This document shows positions 32,997 through 40,398 of a DNA stretch of 64,000 nt, piece by piece (the first letter of the stretch is position 1; every line of letters begins with the position of its first letter). The DNA is from Amycolatopsis nivea. Its GTDB lineage: Bacteria; Actinomycetota; Actinomycetes; Mycobacteriales; Pseudonocardiaceae. Below the pieces are notes generated by a model, which saw only the letters and a program-made list of their open reading frames with translations, was not told the origin of the DNA and ran no database searches. The position numbers and the translations under genes were made by a program. The DNA is taken from assembly GCF_004522235.1 (NCBI RefSeq), contig NZ_SDLT01000034.1, positions 1-64,000 on the forward strand. The letters run 5' to 3'.

Positions 32997-33498
32997 GTCG
33001 TCGATCTTCTCCCCCTTGGCCGATGCCGGATCCGGTGATGTTATCCCGGCCCGCGGGGGCCTCGTGGGGGAAGCGCCGATGGGCAGTTCGCCAAGAAATG
33101 TCGAACGTCTTCGGAAGAGTGCCGCCGTGCGGGTGAGGGTCTGGGATCGGCGGATCGGCGTACGGCCGCTGTGGCGTCCGGGCGAACCGGTTGATTCCAT
33201 TCCCGAACGTCCCGCGCGCCAATCGTCTACTGTGGACAAAGCAGATTAGGTTGAACTGCCGTGTGTTTCGGGTGTCGTCGTATCGGCTGCGGTCGCGGAT
33301 TGCGCCGGATGTCGCAGGCGGATTGGTCGGTTCTGAGTCTTGCCTTGAAGTATTCTCCGATATTTCGCGAATTCGCGGAGGAAATTGTTCACTCGGATGG
33401 TCGCTGCCCGGGTCGGGTCGGCGTCCATAGAGTGCTGAGCGGCAGTGCACCGGAGGGGGTGCCGTGAGCCCGAGGAAGATCATTCCCGGAGGGCCGGA
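32997..33498. other. Intergenic region between NDK copy 2 and the YqcI/YcgG gene
   Basis: About 500 bases with lower GC than the genes, mainly in 33230-33400 (TTGAAGTATTCTCCGATATT). It probably holds promoters for both divergent genes. GTCTACTGTGGAC at 33225-33237 is a one-mismatch copy of the window's recurring palindrome. A 23-codon open frame begins at 33464. Confidence 0.45.
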
Positions 33499-33535
33499 AT
33501 GCACCGATTGCTCGAGTACCGCAGCACCACGCTGA
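33464..33535 (+). CDS. Possible 23-codon upstream ORF overlapping the YqcI/YcgG start
   Basis: GTG at 33464 has GGAGGGGG 5 bases upstream and encodes VSPRKIIPGGPECTDCSS plus five residues, ending inside the next gene in another frame. It contains CTDC. It may be a leader that affects ribosome access to the main start at 33499, or chance. Confidence 0.25.
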   Translation: MSPRKIIPGGPECTDCSSTAAPR

Positions 33536-34275
33536 CCACCCAGCAGGAGGCCGGAACATTCGGCACCGGCTGGCGTGCTCACGCTTTCCGCGACGTCGAG
33601 TCCCGGCTCACCGACCGCGGCTTCCCGTGCGTCTTCTCGAGAAACGCCTTCCGAAAGGGACTGCTGCTGTTCGCGTTCGCCGAGGACGCGGGACCGGACG
33701 CCATCGTGCGACTCGGTGTCGAACTCGCCGATTATGTAGAGCTTTCCCGGAATTGGAACGGCCGGCTCGACACCGCGTACCCGTTGCTGATCGTGTTTTC
33801 GCCAGCGGCGGTGTCCGCCGGATCGGTCGCGGAGTATCAGGCGTTCGGCTGGGAAGTGCTCCAGAAGCTGCACCACGTCGATCCTGCGCCGTGGCCGGAG
33901 AGCGTCGGCACCGATCCTGGCGAGAGCTCGTGGTCCCTGTGCTTCAACGGAATGCCGTTGTTCGTCAACATGAGCAGCCCCGCCCATGAGGTCCGGCGCA
34001 GCCGCAATCTCGGCGAGCATTTCGTGCTCGTGATCAACCCGCGCGAGCGGTTCGACGTCGTCGCGGGCGACACCCCCAGCGGCCGGAACGTCCGCGACAA
34101 CATCCGGGCGAGGATCGACCGCTACGACGGTGCCCCGCGCGCTCGCCAGCTCGGCTCTTACGGTGTCGCCGGGCTGGAATGGTGGCAGTACGGCCTGCCC
34201 GAAGAGGATGTCGACCGGACCGATGCCTGCCCGTTTTCCTTCCGGGAAGCCGAAACCGCGCGGCCCCGTGTCTGA
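33499..34275 (+). CDS. YqcI/YcgG family protein
   Basis: A 258-residue member of the YqcI/YcgG family. Signatures are the N-terminal LTDRGFPCVFSRNAFRKG, the central LCFNGMPLFVNMSSPAHEVRRSRNLG, and the C-terminal YGLPEEDVDRTDACPFSF. Some relatives in natural-product pathways (for example GntA of guanitoxin biosynthesis) have been reported as haem-dependent N-hydroxylases; I recall this rather than see it. No biosynthetic genes are beside it. ATG at 33499 has GGAGGG 5 bases upstream. Confidence 0.75.
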   Translation: MHRLLEYRSTTLTTQQEAGTFGTGWRAHAFRDVESRLTDRGFPCVFSRNAFRKGLLLFAFAEDAGPDAIVRLGVELADYVELSRNWNGRLDTAYPLLIVFSPAAVSAGSVAEYQAFGWEVLQKLHHVDPAPWPESVGTDPGESSWSLCFNGMPLFVNMSSPAHEVRRSRNLGEHFVLVINPRERFDVVAGDTPSGRNVRDNIRARIDRYDGAPRARQLGSYGVAGLEWWQYGLPEEDVDRTDACPFSFREAETARPRV

Positions 34276-34482
34276 TCGGAGAGAGAGACTTTGCGGCTGG
34301 TGTCGCGACCGAACTGAGTCCATTATGGACATGACCGCGCCGGTGTTCGTGACCGCGGCGGTGCGGTAAACCGGCAGCCGGACGGCAGACAAGGCTGTTG
34401 CCGACTCAGCACCCGACCGGGCAAGATCGGTGAGGTCGCCCGGCGTTGGGCGGAGTGCTCCGGTGGCGGGGGAGGGGTTCCG

Positions 34483-34551
34483 ATGATCGACGACCCGGTT
34501 CTGCTGCCGGCCCGGCTCGCCTCCGCGCTCATCGGAGCAGTGGCCGCATGA
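34483..34551 (+). CDS. 22-residue upstream ORF coupled to the CynX-type MFS gene
   Basis: ATG at 34483, with GGGGAGGGG about 6 bases upstream, encodes MIDDPVLLPARLASALIGAV plus two alanines. Its TGA overlaps the ATG of the transporter as ATGA. The strong ribosome site belongs to this ORF, not to the transporter, whose own GGAG is weaker. It could be a translational coupling leader or a small membrane-associated peptide. Confidence 0.4.
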   Translation: MIDDPVLLPARLASALIGAVAA

Positions 34552-35747
34552 CCGCCCGTCCCGGGCCCGTTGCCCCCGAACGCGCGACCCCGCTGCGTCC
34601 TGCGCTCGTCCTGATCGGCGTCCTGCTGATCGCCACGAACCTGCGCGCCGCGATCACCTCGCTCGGCCCCATTCTGGGTCTCGTCCAGGCCGATCAGGGG
34701 CTTTCCTCGGTAGCCGCGTCCGTCCTGGTCAGCGTGCCGCTCATCGCCTTCGCCGGATGCTCGCCGATCGCACCGAAGATCGCCGCGAAGCTCGGGCTCG
34801 AGCGGTCGCTCGGCGCGGCGGTGCTGCTGCTCGCGATCGGGATCCTGCTGCGCTCGACCCCGCCGCAGTTGTTGCTGTGGACCGGAACCGCGCTGCTCGG
34901 GGTCGCCATCGCGATCCTGAACGTCCTGCTCCCCGCGCTCGTCAAACGCGATTTCCCGACCCGGATCGGGCCGATCACCGGCACGTACACCGCGGTCCAG
35001 TCCGGCGTCGCCGCGATCGCCGCCGGCGTCGCGGTGCCGCTCGCCGGGCAGCAGGCCGGCGGATGGCGGCTTTCGCTGGGCGTCTGGGCAGGGCTCGCGC
35101 TGATCGCCCTCGGGGTTTTCCTGCCGCAGCTGCGCCGGTCCGCCGCCGCACCGCCGCTCGTGCGGACGACCGGGGCGGCACGGCCGTGGACGAACGGGCT
35201 GGCCTGGCAGGTCACTCTCTTCATGGGGCTGCAGTCGCTCGCCTTCTATGTGCTGGTGACCTGGCTGTCCTCGATCGAACAAGCCGCGGGCATCAGCTCG
35301 GTGACCGCGGGGTTCCACCAGCTGCTCTTCAATCTTTGCGGCCTGGTCGGCAGCTTGGTCAGCTCCATGCTGATCCACCGGTTGCCTGATCAGCGTCCGG
35401 TCGCGATCACCGGGTCATTGCTGTTGACGGCCGCACTGACCGGGCTCCTGGTCGCGCCGGGTATCGCGGTGCTCTGGGCGGTCTTCGCGGGGTTGGCCGG
35501 CGGGACCACGTTGGCATTGGCGTTGTCGCTGTTTGGGCTGCGTACGAGGGATTATTCCGACGCTGGGGCGTTGTCGGGGATGGCTCAGTCCGCGGGTTAC
35601 ACGCTCGCGGCGCTCGGGCCGATCGTGATCGGCGCGATTCACGACGCGGCTTCGTCCTGGACGCCTGCGCTCGGGGTGCTGATCGCGCTCGCGCTGGTGC
35701 AGACGACGTTCGGCGCGCTGGCCTCTCGCCCGAAGACGATCGGCTGA
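34548..35747 (+). CDS. MFS transporter of the CynX/NimT (cyanate porter) family
   Basis: A 399-residue, 12-helix transporter. The family pattern is clear: LIATNLRAAITSLGPILGLVQ in helix 1, GIAILNVLLPALVKRDFP in the helix 4/5 region, and LALSLFGLRTRDYSDAGALS with GMAQSAGYTLAALGPIVIG near the end. Members move small anions or nitroimidazoles; no cyanase gene is near. ATG at 34548 overlaps the upstream 22-codon ORF. It is followed at 64 bases by the flavodoxin gene on the same strand. Confidence 0.85.
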   Translation: MTARPGPVAPERATPLRPALVLIGVLLIATNLRAAITSLGPILGLVQADQGLSSVAASVLVSVPLIAFAGCSPIAPKIAAKLGLERSLGAAVLLLAIGILLRSTPPQLLLWTGTALLGVAIAILNVLLPALVKRDFPTRIGPITGTYTAVQSGVAAIAAGVAVPLAGQQAGGWRLSLGVWAGLALIALGVFLPQLRRSAAAPPLVRTTGAARPWTNGLAWQVTLFMGLQSLAFYVLVTWLSSIEQAAGISSVTAGFHQLLFNLCGLVGSLVSSMLIHRLPDQRPVAITGSLLLTAALTGLLVAPGIAVLWAVFAGLAGGTTLALALSLFGLRTRDYSDAGALSGMAQSAGYTLAALGPIVIGAIHDAASSWTPALGVLIALALVQTTFGALASRPKTIG

Positions 35748-35810
35748 CCGTCTGGGCCGCTGTCGGACTTCGGCCGGGCGCGGTCCGGCGATGGGGTGGA
35801 GAATGAAGGC

Positions 35811-36317
35811 ATGATCAACGTCCTCGTCGCGTACGCGGGCAAGCATGGCGGCACCCGCGAGATCGCCGAAGTCGTCGGCGAGGAGTTGCGCGCCGCCGGG
35901 TTCGCTGTCGACGTGCGCGACGCGGGCGAGGTCGACAGCGTCACGGGGTATGCCGCGGTGGTGGTCGGCAGCGCCCTCTACTACGCGCGGTGGCGGCCCG
36001 AAGCGGTGCGGCTGCTGGAGCGCAACACCGAGGCGCTGCGGGCGCGTCCGGTCTGGCTGTTCCACAGCGGACCGTGCGGCACGGGAGCGAATCTCACCCG
36101 GGTGAGCCTGCCCGCTCGGGTGACGTTGCTGGCCGCCGCGATCGACGCGGGGCGCACCGAGACGTTCGGCGGGCGGCTCGACCCGGCGCTCGCCGAAGGC
36201 GTGCTGGAAAAGCTGATGGCGCGCGGCAGCCGGGCGGGCGATTTCCGCGACTGGGACCGGATCCGGGCGTGGGCGCGGGACATCGGCCGCCGGGCGCAGT
36301 CTCGCGTGGCGATCTGA
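35811..36317 (+). CDS. Flavodoxin-domain protein, HemG-like
   Basis: A 168-residue flavodoxin of the type annotated as menaquinone-dependent protoporphyrinogen oxidase. The FMN phosphate loop is VAYAGKHGGTREIAEVVG, and the second loop is VVVGSALYYARWRPEA. A FHSGPCGTGAN segment follows. Actinobacteria usually use other protoporphyrinogen oxidases, so the substrate is uncertain. ATG at 35811 has only a weak purine-rich GAGAATGAAGG upstream. It ends 3 bases before the convergent TetR gene. Confidence 0.8.
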   Translation: MINVLVAYAGKHGGTREIAEVVGEELRAAGFAVDVRDAGEVDSVTGYAAVVVGSALYYARWRPEAVRLLERNTEALRARPVWLFHSGPCGTGANLTRVSLPARVTLLAAAIDAGRTETFGGRLDPALAEGVLEKLMARGSRAGDFRDWDRIRAWARDIGRRAQSRVAI

Positions 36318-36320
36318 GCG

Positions 36321-36890
36321 TCAGGACGCGCCGAGCACGCGCAGCACCGTGGCAGACAGCTCTTTCTCGGCTTCGGCCGGCGAAAGCCGTCCCGCGTCGG
36401 CCTCGCCCGCGGCTGCGTGGCCCAGCTGGATGATCACCGTGACCAGCCAATCCGCCGGCGGCTGCCGGTCGAACTCCCCGGCGAGCTGCCCGCGTTCGAC
36501 AATCCGCCGCAACCGCTCGGCGACCGGCTCGTGCTGCTCGCGTCCGTCCTCCGCGGAGGACGCGGTCGAGGAGAACCGGCGCAGCAGCGACGGATAAAGC
36601 GAAGACGCCCGGCGCGCGGCGTTGAGCACCCGCAGGATCGCGTCCGCCGCCGGCCCGGTGTCCGGACCAGCGGCGTCCATCGCGTCGACGGCTTCCTCCG
36701 TGAGCCGGTCGAGGACCGCGGCCAGAAGCCGTTCGCGGGAAGGGAAATGGGCGTACACGGTCTGCCGGGTCACGCCGGCCGCCGTGGCGATGCCCTCGAC
36801 GCTCGCGTCCGGATCTGTTTCCAGCACACGGAGCGCCGCGTCGAGGATCGCGGCGCGGCTGCGCTGGGCGTCCGCGCGGAGTTTCGCCAT
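36321..36890 (-). CDS. TetR family repressor
   Basis: A 189-residue TetR protein. The helix-turn-helix is ASVEGIATAAGVTRQTVYAHFPSRERLLAAVL near residues 29-60. The rest is the helical ligand and dimer domain. A 15-base operator-like sequence starts 2 bases upstream of its ATG and a second copy 34 bases further, so it likely represses itself and the divergent NTF2-like gene. The ATG has no ribosome site, suggesting a leaderless transcript. Confidence 0.88.
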   Translation of the reverse strand: MAKLRADAQRSRAAILDAALRVLETDPDASVEGIATAAGVTRQTVYAHFPSRERLLAAVLDRLTEEAVDAMDAAGPDTGPAADAILRVLNAARRASSLYPSLLRRFSSTASSAEDGREQHEPVAERLRRIVERGQLAGEFDRQPPADWLVTVIIQLGHAAAGEADAGRLSPAEAEKELSATVLRVLGAS

Positions 36891-36891
36891 C

Positions 36892-36940
36892 TCTTACACC
36901 TTGTCAAGGTTAACTCGAACGGATATCTTACAGGGTGTCA
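36892..36940. promoter_or_regulatory. Two TetR operator copies in the divergent promoter
   Basis: TCTTACACCTTGTCA (36892-36906) and TCTTACAGGGTGTCA (36926-36940) differ only in the three middle bases. Each is an inverted repeat of the form TKACA-N3-TGTCA. Start-to-start spacing is 34 bases, about three helical turns, which suits cooperative binding. GTTAAC and GATATC lie between. Confidence 0.7.
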
Positions 36941-36961
36941 GAGTTTATCTGGGAGGGGTTC

Positions 36962-37354
36962 ATGGGCACACTCGAACACGCTGATCCGAAGACGTTCATC
37001 GCGCGCTTCTTCACTTCTTTCGCCGACGATCTGGTGCACACCGACGAGGACGCGGCGACAGTGGTCGACCGCTATCACACGCCCGACGTCGTGCAGATCG
37101 CCGACGGGGTGCGGATCGACCGCGCGCGGCTGGTCGCGCATTGCCGTCCGGTGCGGAAGAACCGGCCGGACAGCCGGATCGAAGTCCACGACGCGATGGC
37201 GGACGGCGACCGCGTCGCCGCGCGGTACACGCTGCACGTTCGCCAGCGGGGAAAGGAGCTCGAGATCGAGGTGTCGTTCTTCGGCCGGTTCGCCGAGGAC
37301 GGCCGGATGCGCGAAGCGCACCTGCTCACTCGTTCGGCGAAAGCGCCCGAGTAA
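36962..37354 (+). CDS. SnoaL/NTF2-like domain protein
   Basis: About 130 residues with the NTF2-like cone fold pattern: ARFFTSFADDLVHTDEDAATVVDRYHTPD, then DGDRVAARYTLHVRQRGKELEIEVSFFGRF. These proteins act as small hydrolases, cyclases, isomerases or binding modules. I use ATG at 36962 (MGTLEHAD), with GGGAGGGG 4 bases upstream, rather than GTG at 36935, which lies inside an operator. It is probably the TetR target. Confidence 0.75.
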   Translation: MGTLEHADPKTFIARFFTSFADDLVHTDEDAATVVDRYHTPDVVQIADGVRIDRARLVAHCRPVRKNRPDSRIEVHDAMADGDRVAARYTLHVRQRGKELEIEVSFFGRFAEDGRMREAHLLTRSAKAPE

Positions 37355-37447
37355 CCCGATTCCTCCGCTTTTGCTTGGTATGTCAGGGATGTGCTGAGTC
37401 CACATGCGACTCTTGCCTCTCCGCCGCACCGGGTGTAGACCAAGCCG

Positions 37448-38740
37448 GTGACCGAAAACGCAGCCGGGGGCAAGGGAAAACGCAAGCTCAGCGCCGATCA
37501 GCGGAACTCGTTCCTCGCCGCGTGGCTCGGCTGGAGCATGGACGCGTTCGACTATTTCCTCGTCGTGTTCGTGCTCGCGGACATCGCGAAGGACAAGTCG
37601 TTCGGGGCTACTGCCACCCAGCTGGCGTTCATCACCACCGCGACGCTCGTGATGCGCCCGGTCGGAGCGCTCCTGTTCGGACTGTGGGCGGACCGGTCCG
37701 GACGGCGCATTCCGCTGATGGTCGACGTCCTGCTGTATTCCGCGGCGGGCGTGCTGTGCGCGGTCGCGCCGAACTTCACCGTGCTGCTGATCCTGCGGTT
37801 CATCTATGGCATCGGCATGGGCGGTGAATGGGGCCTGGGCGCGGCGCTCGCGATGGAGAAGATTCCGGTGGAGCGGCGCGGGTTCTTCTCCGGACTGCTG
37901 CAGGCCGGTTACTCCGCCGGGTACCTGCTGGCCGCGCTGGCGTACCTGCTGTTCCACACCGCGCTCGGCCTCGAGTGGCGGTGGATTTTCGTGCTGAGCA
38001 TCTTCCCGGCGCTGATCAGCCTGCTGATCCGGGCGCGGGTCAAGGAATCCGAGGTGTGGGAGGCGGCGCAGGAGAAGATGCGCGTCACCCGGACGTCGGT
38101 CAAGGACGTCCTGTTCAACCCGAAGGTGCTGCGCCGGTTCGGGTACCTCGTGCTGCTGATGACCGCGTTCAACTGGATGAGCCACGGCACGCAGGACGTC
38201 TACCCGACATTCCTGAAGGCGACCGAGCACGGCGGCGCCGGCCTGAGCGCGGCGACCAGCACGTGGATCGCCGTGCTGTACAACGTCGGCGCGATCATCG
38301 GCGGCCTGGTCTTCGGCTCGCTGTCGGAACGCTTCGGCCGCCGGATGACGATCGTCGGCGCCGCGGTCCTCGGGTTGCCGATCGTCCCGATCTTCGCCGT
38401 CGACCACGGAGCCGGGATGCTCGCGCTCGGCTCGTTCCTGATGCAGATCATGGTGCAGGGCGCGTGGGGCGTCATCCCGGCGCACCTCACGGAAATGTCC
38501 CCGGACGCGATCCGCGGGTTCTTCCCTGGCGTGACCTACCAGCTCGGCAACCTGCTGGCCGCGCTGAACCTGCCGATCCAGGAAAGCATCGCGCAGTCGC
38601 AGGGGTACACGGCCGCGCTGCTGTGGACAGTGATCCCGGTGCTGATCGCGGTCGCCGTGCTGACCTCCCTGGGCAAGGAAGCGAAGTCCATCCGCTTCGG
38701 CGGCGAGGGCGCGACCACCGCGCCCGCCGGGTCTTCCTGA
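37448..38740 (+). CDS. MFS transporter of the sialate/carboxylate (NanT/Jen1-like) type
   Basis: A 430-residue, 12-helix symporter. Family marks are WLGWSMDAFDYFLVVFVLADIA in helix 1 (Asp residues for proton coupling), GLWADRSGRRIPL in the 2/3 loop, and GIGMGGEWGLGAALAMEKIP in helix 4. Relatives carry lactate, sialate or other carboxylates. The substrate is open, since no catabolic gene adjoins it. GTG at 37448. It ends 34 bases before the large PadR palindrome. Confidence 0.85.
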   Translation: MTENAAGGKGKRKLSADQRNSFLAAWLGWSMDAFDYFLVVFVLADIAKDKSFGATATQLAFITTATLVMRPVGALLFGLWADRSGRRIPLMVDVLLYSAAGVLCAVAPNFTVLLILRFIYGIGMGGEWGLGAALAMEKIPVERRGFFSGLLQAGYSAGYLLAALAYLLFHTALGLEWRWIFVLSIFPALISLLIRARVKESEVWEAAQEKMRVTRTSVKDVLFNPKVLRRFGYLVLLMTAFNWMSHGTQDVYPTFLKATEHGGAGLSAATSTWIAVLYNVGAIIGGLVFGSLSERFGRRMTIVGAAVLGLPIVPIFAVDHGAGMLALGSFLMQIMVQGAWGVIPAHLTEMSPDAIRGFFPGVTYQLGNLLAALNLPIQESIAQSQGYTAALLWTVIPVLIAVAVLTSLGKEAKSIRFGGEGATTAPAGSS

Positions 38741-38774
38741 CCCTTTCTGTCCCTGCTGGGTTCAGGCGGCCTTG

Positions 38775-38825
38775 CCGTCGAACAATCGCCGATATATCGT
38801 AGGCATATCGGCGATCGTTCGACGG
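38775..38825. promoter_or_regulatory. 51-bp palindrome upstream of the PadR gene
   Basis: Two 21-base arms (38775-38795 beginning CCGTCGAAC, and 38805-38825 ending GTTCGACGG) pair with one mismatch around the 9-base spacer ATCGTAGGC. The inner part is CGCCGATAT/ATATCGGCG. It ends 11 bases before the PadR ATG, where it would overlap the transcription start or ribosome site. It may also terminate the upstream MFS transcript. Confidence 0.8.
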
Positions 38826-38836
38826 AGGAGGAAGAC

Positions 38837-40270
38837 ATGACGAGGACCGCAGGCGGAGACCACCTGTTCCGAGGCTTCGGCGGCCCGGAACGCTTCGGCG
38901 GGCACGGAGTGCCGTTCGGTTTCGGCCGCCCCGGACCGGTTCACCCTGGTGACGGGGGTCGGGGAGTGCCGTTCGGCAGGCCGGACGCGCCGGGCGACGG
39001 GAGGGGGCGACATCCGGGCGGGCCGGGGGAAGGGCACGGGTGGCCTTGGGGAGTCGAGCCGGACGAGGAGCGCGGGCGTCCGGGCGGCTTCGGTGGCCAG
39101 GATGCCTGGTTCGGGCTGGGCGGACGCGGCTGGGCGGGCTTGCTCGGCGGGCGAGGCTTGGGGGTCGGCCAGCATGCGGTGTTCGGCGGGCCCGGGGCCA
39201 GGTTCGGGCAGACCGGGCTCTTCGGGGGGCCGGGAGTCGCCTTCGGCTGGCCTGGTCACGGGGGTGAGCACCACGGCTGGTCGGGCGAGCCGGGCGAGCA
39301 TCACGGTTGGTCGGGGGAGCACCACGCGCACCCTGGTCGTTCGGGCGATGCGGGCGAACACCACGTCCACCCTGGTCGTTCGAGTGAGGCGGGGGAACAC
39401 CACCCGCACCCCGGCCGTCCGGGCGAGGCTGGTGAGCACCATGTGCACCTCGGCCATCTGGGCGGGCATCCAGGACACCCGGGCTACTCGGACCACCTAG
39501 GACATCCGGGGCACCCCGGTCACCCGGGCCATCCCGGTCATCCGGGGCACCCCGGTCACCCGGGCCATCCCGGTCACCCGGGCCATCCCGGTCACCCGGG
39601 CCATCCCGGTGACGGGGGAGCCTGGGACGGCACGGTCTTCGAAGCCCGTGGCGGTTTCCCGCCGGGGCCTCCGGGTCCGCCTGGGCCGCCTGGACCGCCG
39701 CATCGGCCGGGGTTTCCTGGGTTCCCTGGCTTTCCCGGGTTTCCCGGCGGTCCGGGAGGCCCCGGTGGTCCGGGAGGGTTCTTCGGTGGCCCGCCCCGCG
39801 GCGGTCGGGGACCGGCGCGGCCGGTGCGTCCGGCGGTGCTTGCTTTGCTCGCGGAGGAACCCCGGCACGGGTATCAGTTGATGCAGGAGATCCGGCGTCG
39901 CACGAATGACGAGTGGCGGCCCAGCCCTGGGTCCATTTACCCGATTTTGCAGCAGCTCGAGGACGAAGGCCTGGTCCGCACGGCGGAGGAGGGCGGCCGT
40001 CGCGTCGCGCATCTCACGGAGGCGGGGCGGGAGCACGTCGCGGGGCGCGAGGAGGAGTTCGCGGCGCTCTGGGCGTCTCCGGCTCGTGACGAGGATCCGG
40101 GTGCGGACCGGTTCGCGGCGCTGTATCAGCAGATCGGCGAGTTGGCCGGGGCGGCGGCGCAGGTCGCGCACACGGGCAGCGAGGCGCAGTGCGCGGAGGC
40201 GCGCAAGGTGCTCCGCGAAGCCCGCCGCCGGTTGTATGCGTTGCTCGCGGACGACGACTCCGAAGATTAG
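38837..40270 (+). CDS. PadR regulator with long Gly/His/Pro repeat N-terminus
   Basis: A 477-residue protein whose last 150 residues are a normal PadR winged helix: VLALLAEEPRHGYQLMQEIRRR, then PSPGSIYPILQQLEDEGLV and a C-terminal dimer helix. The first 325 residues are low complexity: four copies of a GEHHxHPGR 13-residue repeat (about 161-210), twelve consecutive HPG triplets (223-258), GPP repeats (275-288) and GFP repeats (291-303). Ordinary PadR proteins are 110-190 residues. ATG at 38837 follows GGAGGAGG, and a single open frame runs through. The His density suggests metal binding (nickel, zinc or copper). Codon bias in the repeat matches the rest. Confidence 0.85.
   Translation: MTRTAGGDHLFRGFGGPERFGGHGVPFGFGRPGPVHPGDGGRGVPFGRPDAPGDGRGRHPGGPGEGHGWPWGVEPDEERGRPGGFGGQDAWFGLGGRGWAGLLGGRGLGVGQHAVFGGPGARFGQTGLFGGPGVAFGWPGHGGEHHGWSGEPGEHHGWSGEHHAHPGRSGDAGEHHVHPGRSSEAGEHHPHPGRPGEAGEHHVHLGHLGGHPGHPGYSDHLGHPGHPGHPGHPGHPGHPGHPGHPGHPGHPGHPGHPGDGGAWDGTVFEARGGFPPGPPGPPGPPGPPHRPGFPGFPGFPGFPGGPGGPGGPGGFFGGPPRGGRGPARPVRPAVLALLAEEPRHGYQLMQEIRRRTNDEWRPSPGSIYPILQQLEDEGLVRTAEEGGRRVAHLTEAGREHVAGREEEFAALWASPARDEDPGADRFAALYQQIGELAGAAAQVAHTGSEAQCAEARKVLREARRRLYALLADDDSED
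39470..39612. repeat. 9-base tandem repeat inside the PadR gene
   Basis: CATCCCGGT and CACCCGGGC variants of a 9-base unit run about 15 times and encode the HPG tract. Near-identical neighbouring units are prone to slippage in multiples of 9, which keeps the frame. Confidence 0.85.
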
Positions 40271-40277
40271 AAACCAT

Positions 40278-40310
40278 CGGTTGGCGAGTCCATTGTGGAC
40301 TCGCCAACCG
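40278..40310 (+). terminator. Perfect hairpin after the PadR gene
   Basis: CGGTTGGCGAGTCCA and TGGACTCGCCAACCG form a 15-bp stem with a TTG loop, starting 8 bases after the stop codon. Its centre is a variant of the recurring TCCAnnGTGGA palindrome. Confidence 0.8.
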
Positions 40311-40398
40311 GCGGTCACCTCGGGCTACAACCGGAGGTGGTCCGGGCGCGCGTGTCGGTTGTTGGACGGCGGCGCGCTGCGGCGGGTCCAATGCGGAC

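Noticed and set aside
34325..34369. 14-codon ORF MDMTAPVFVTAAVR
   Set aside because: No ribosome site and no coupling to a neighbour.
38762..39496. 244-codon minus-strand ORF over the PadR repeat region
   Set aside because: It mirrors the repeats and would place a gene across the PadR palindrome. The plus frame continues into a real winged helix.
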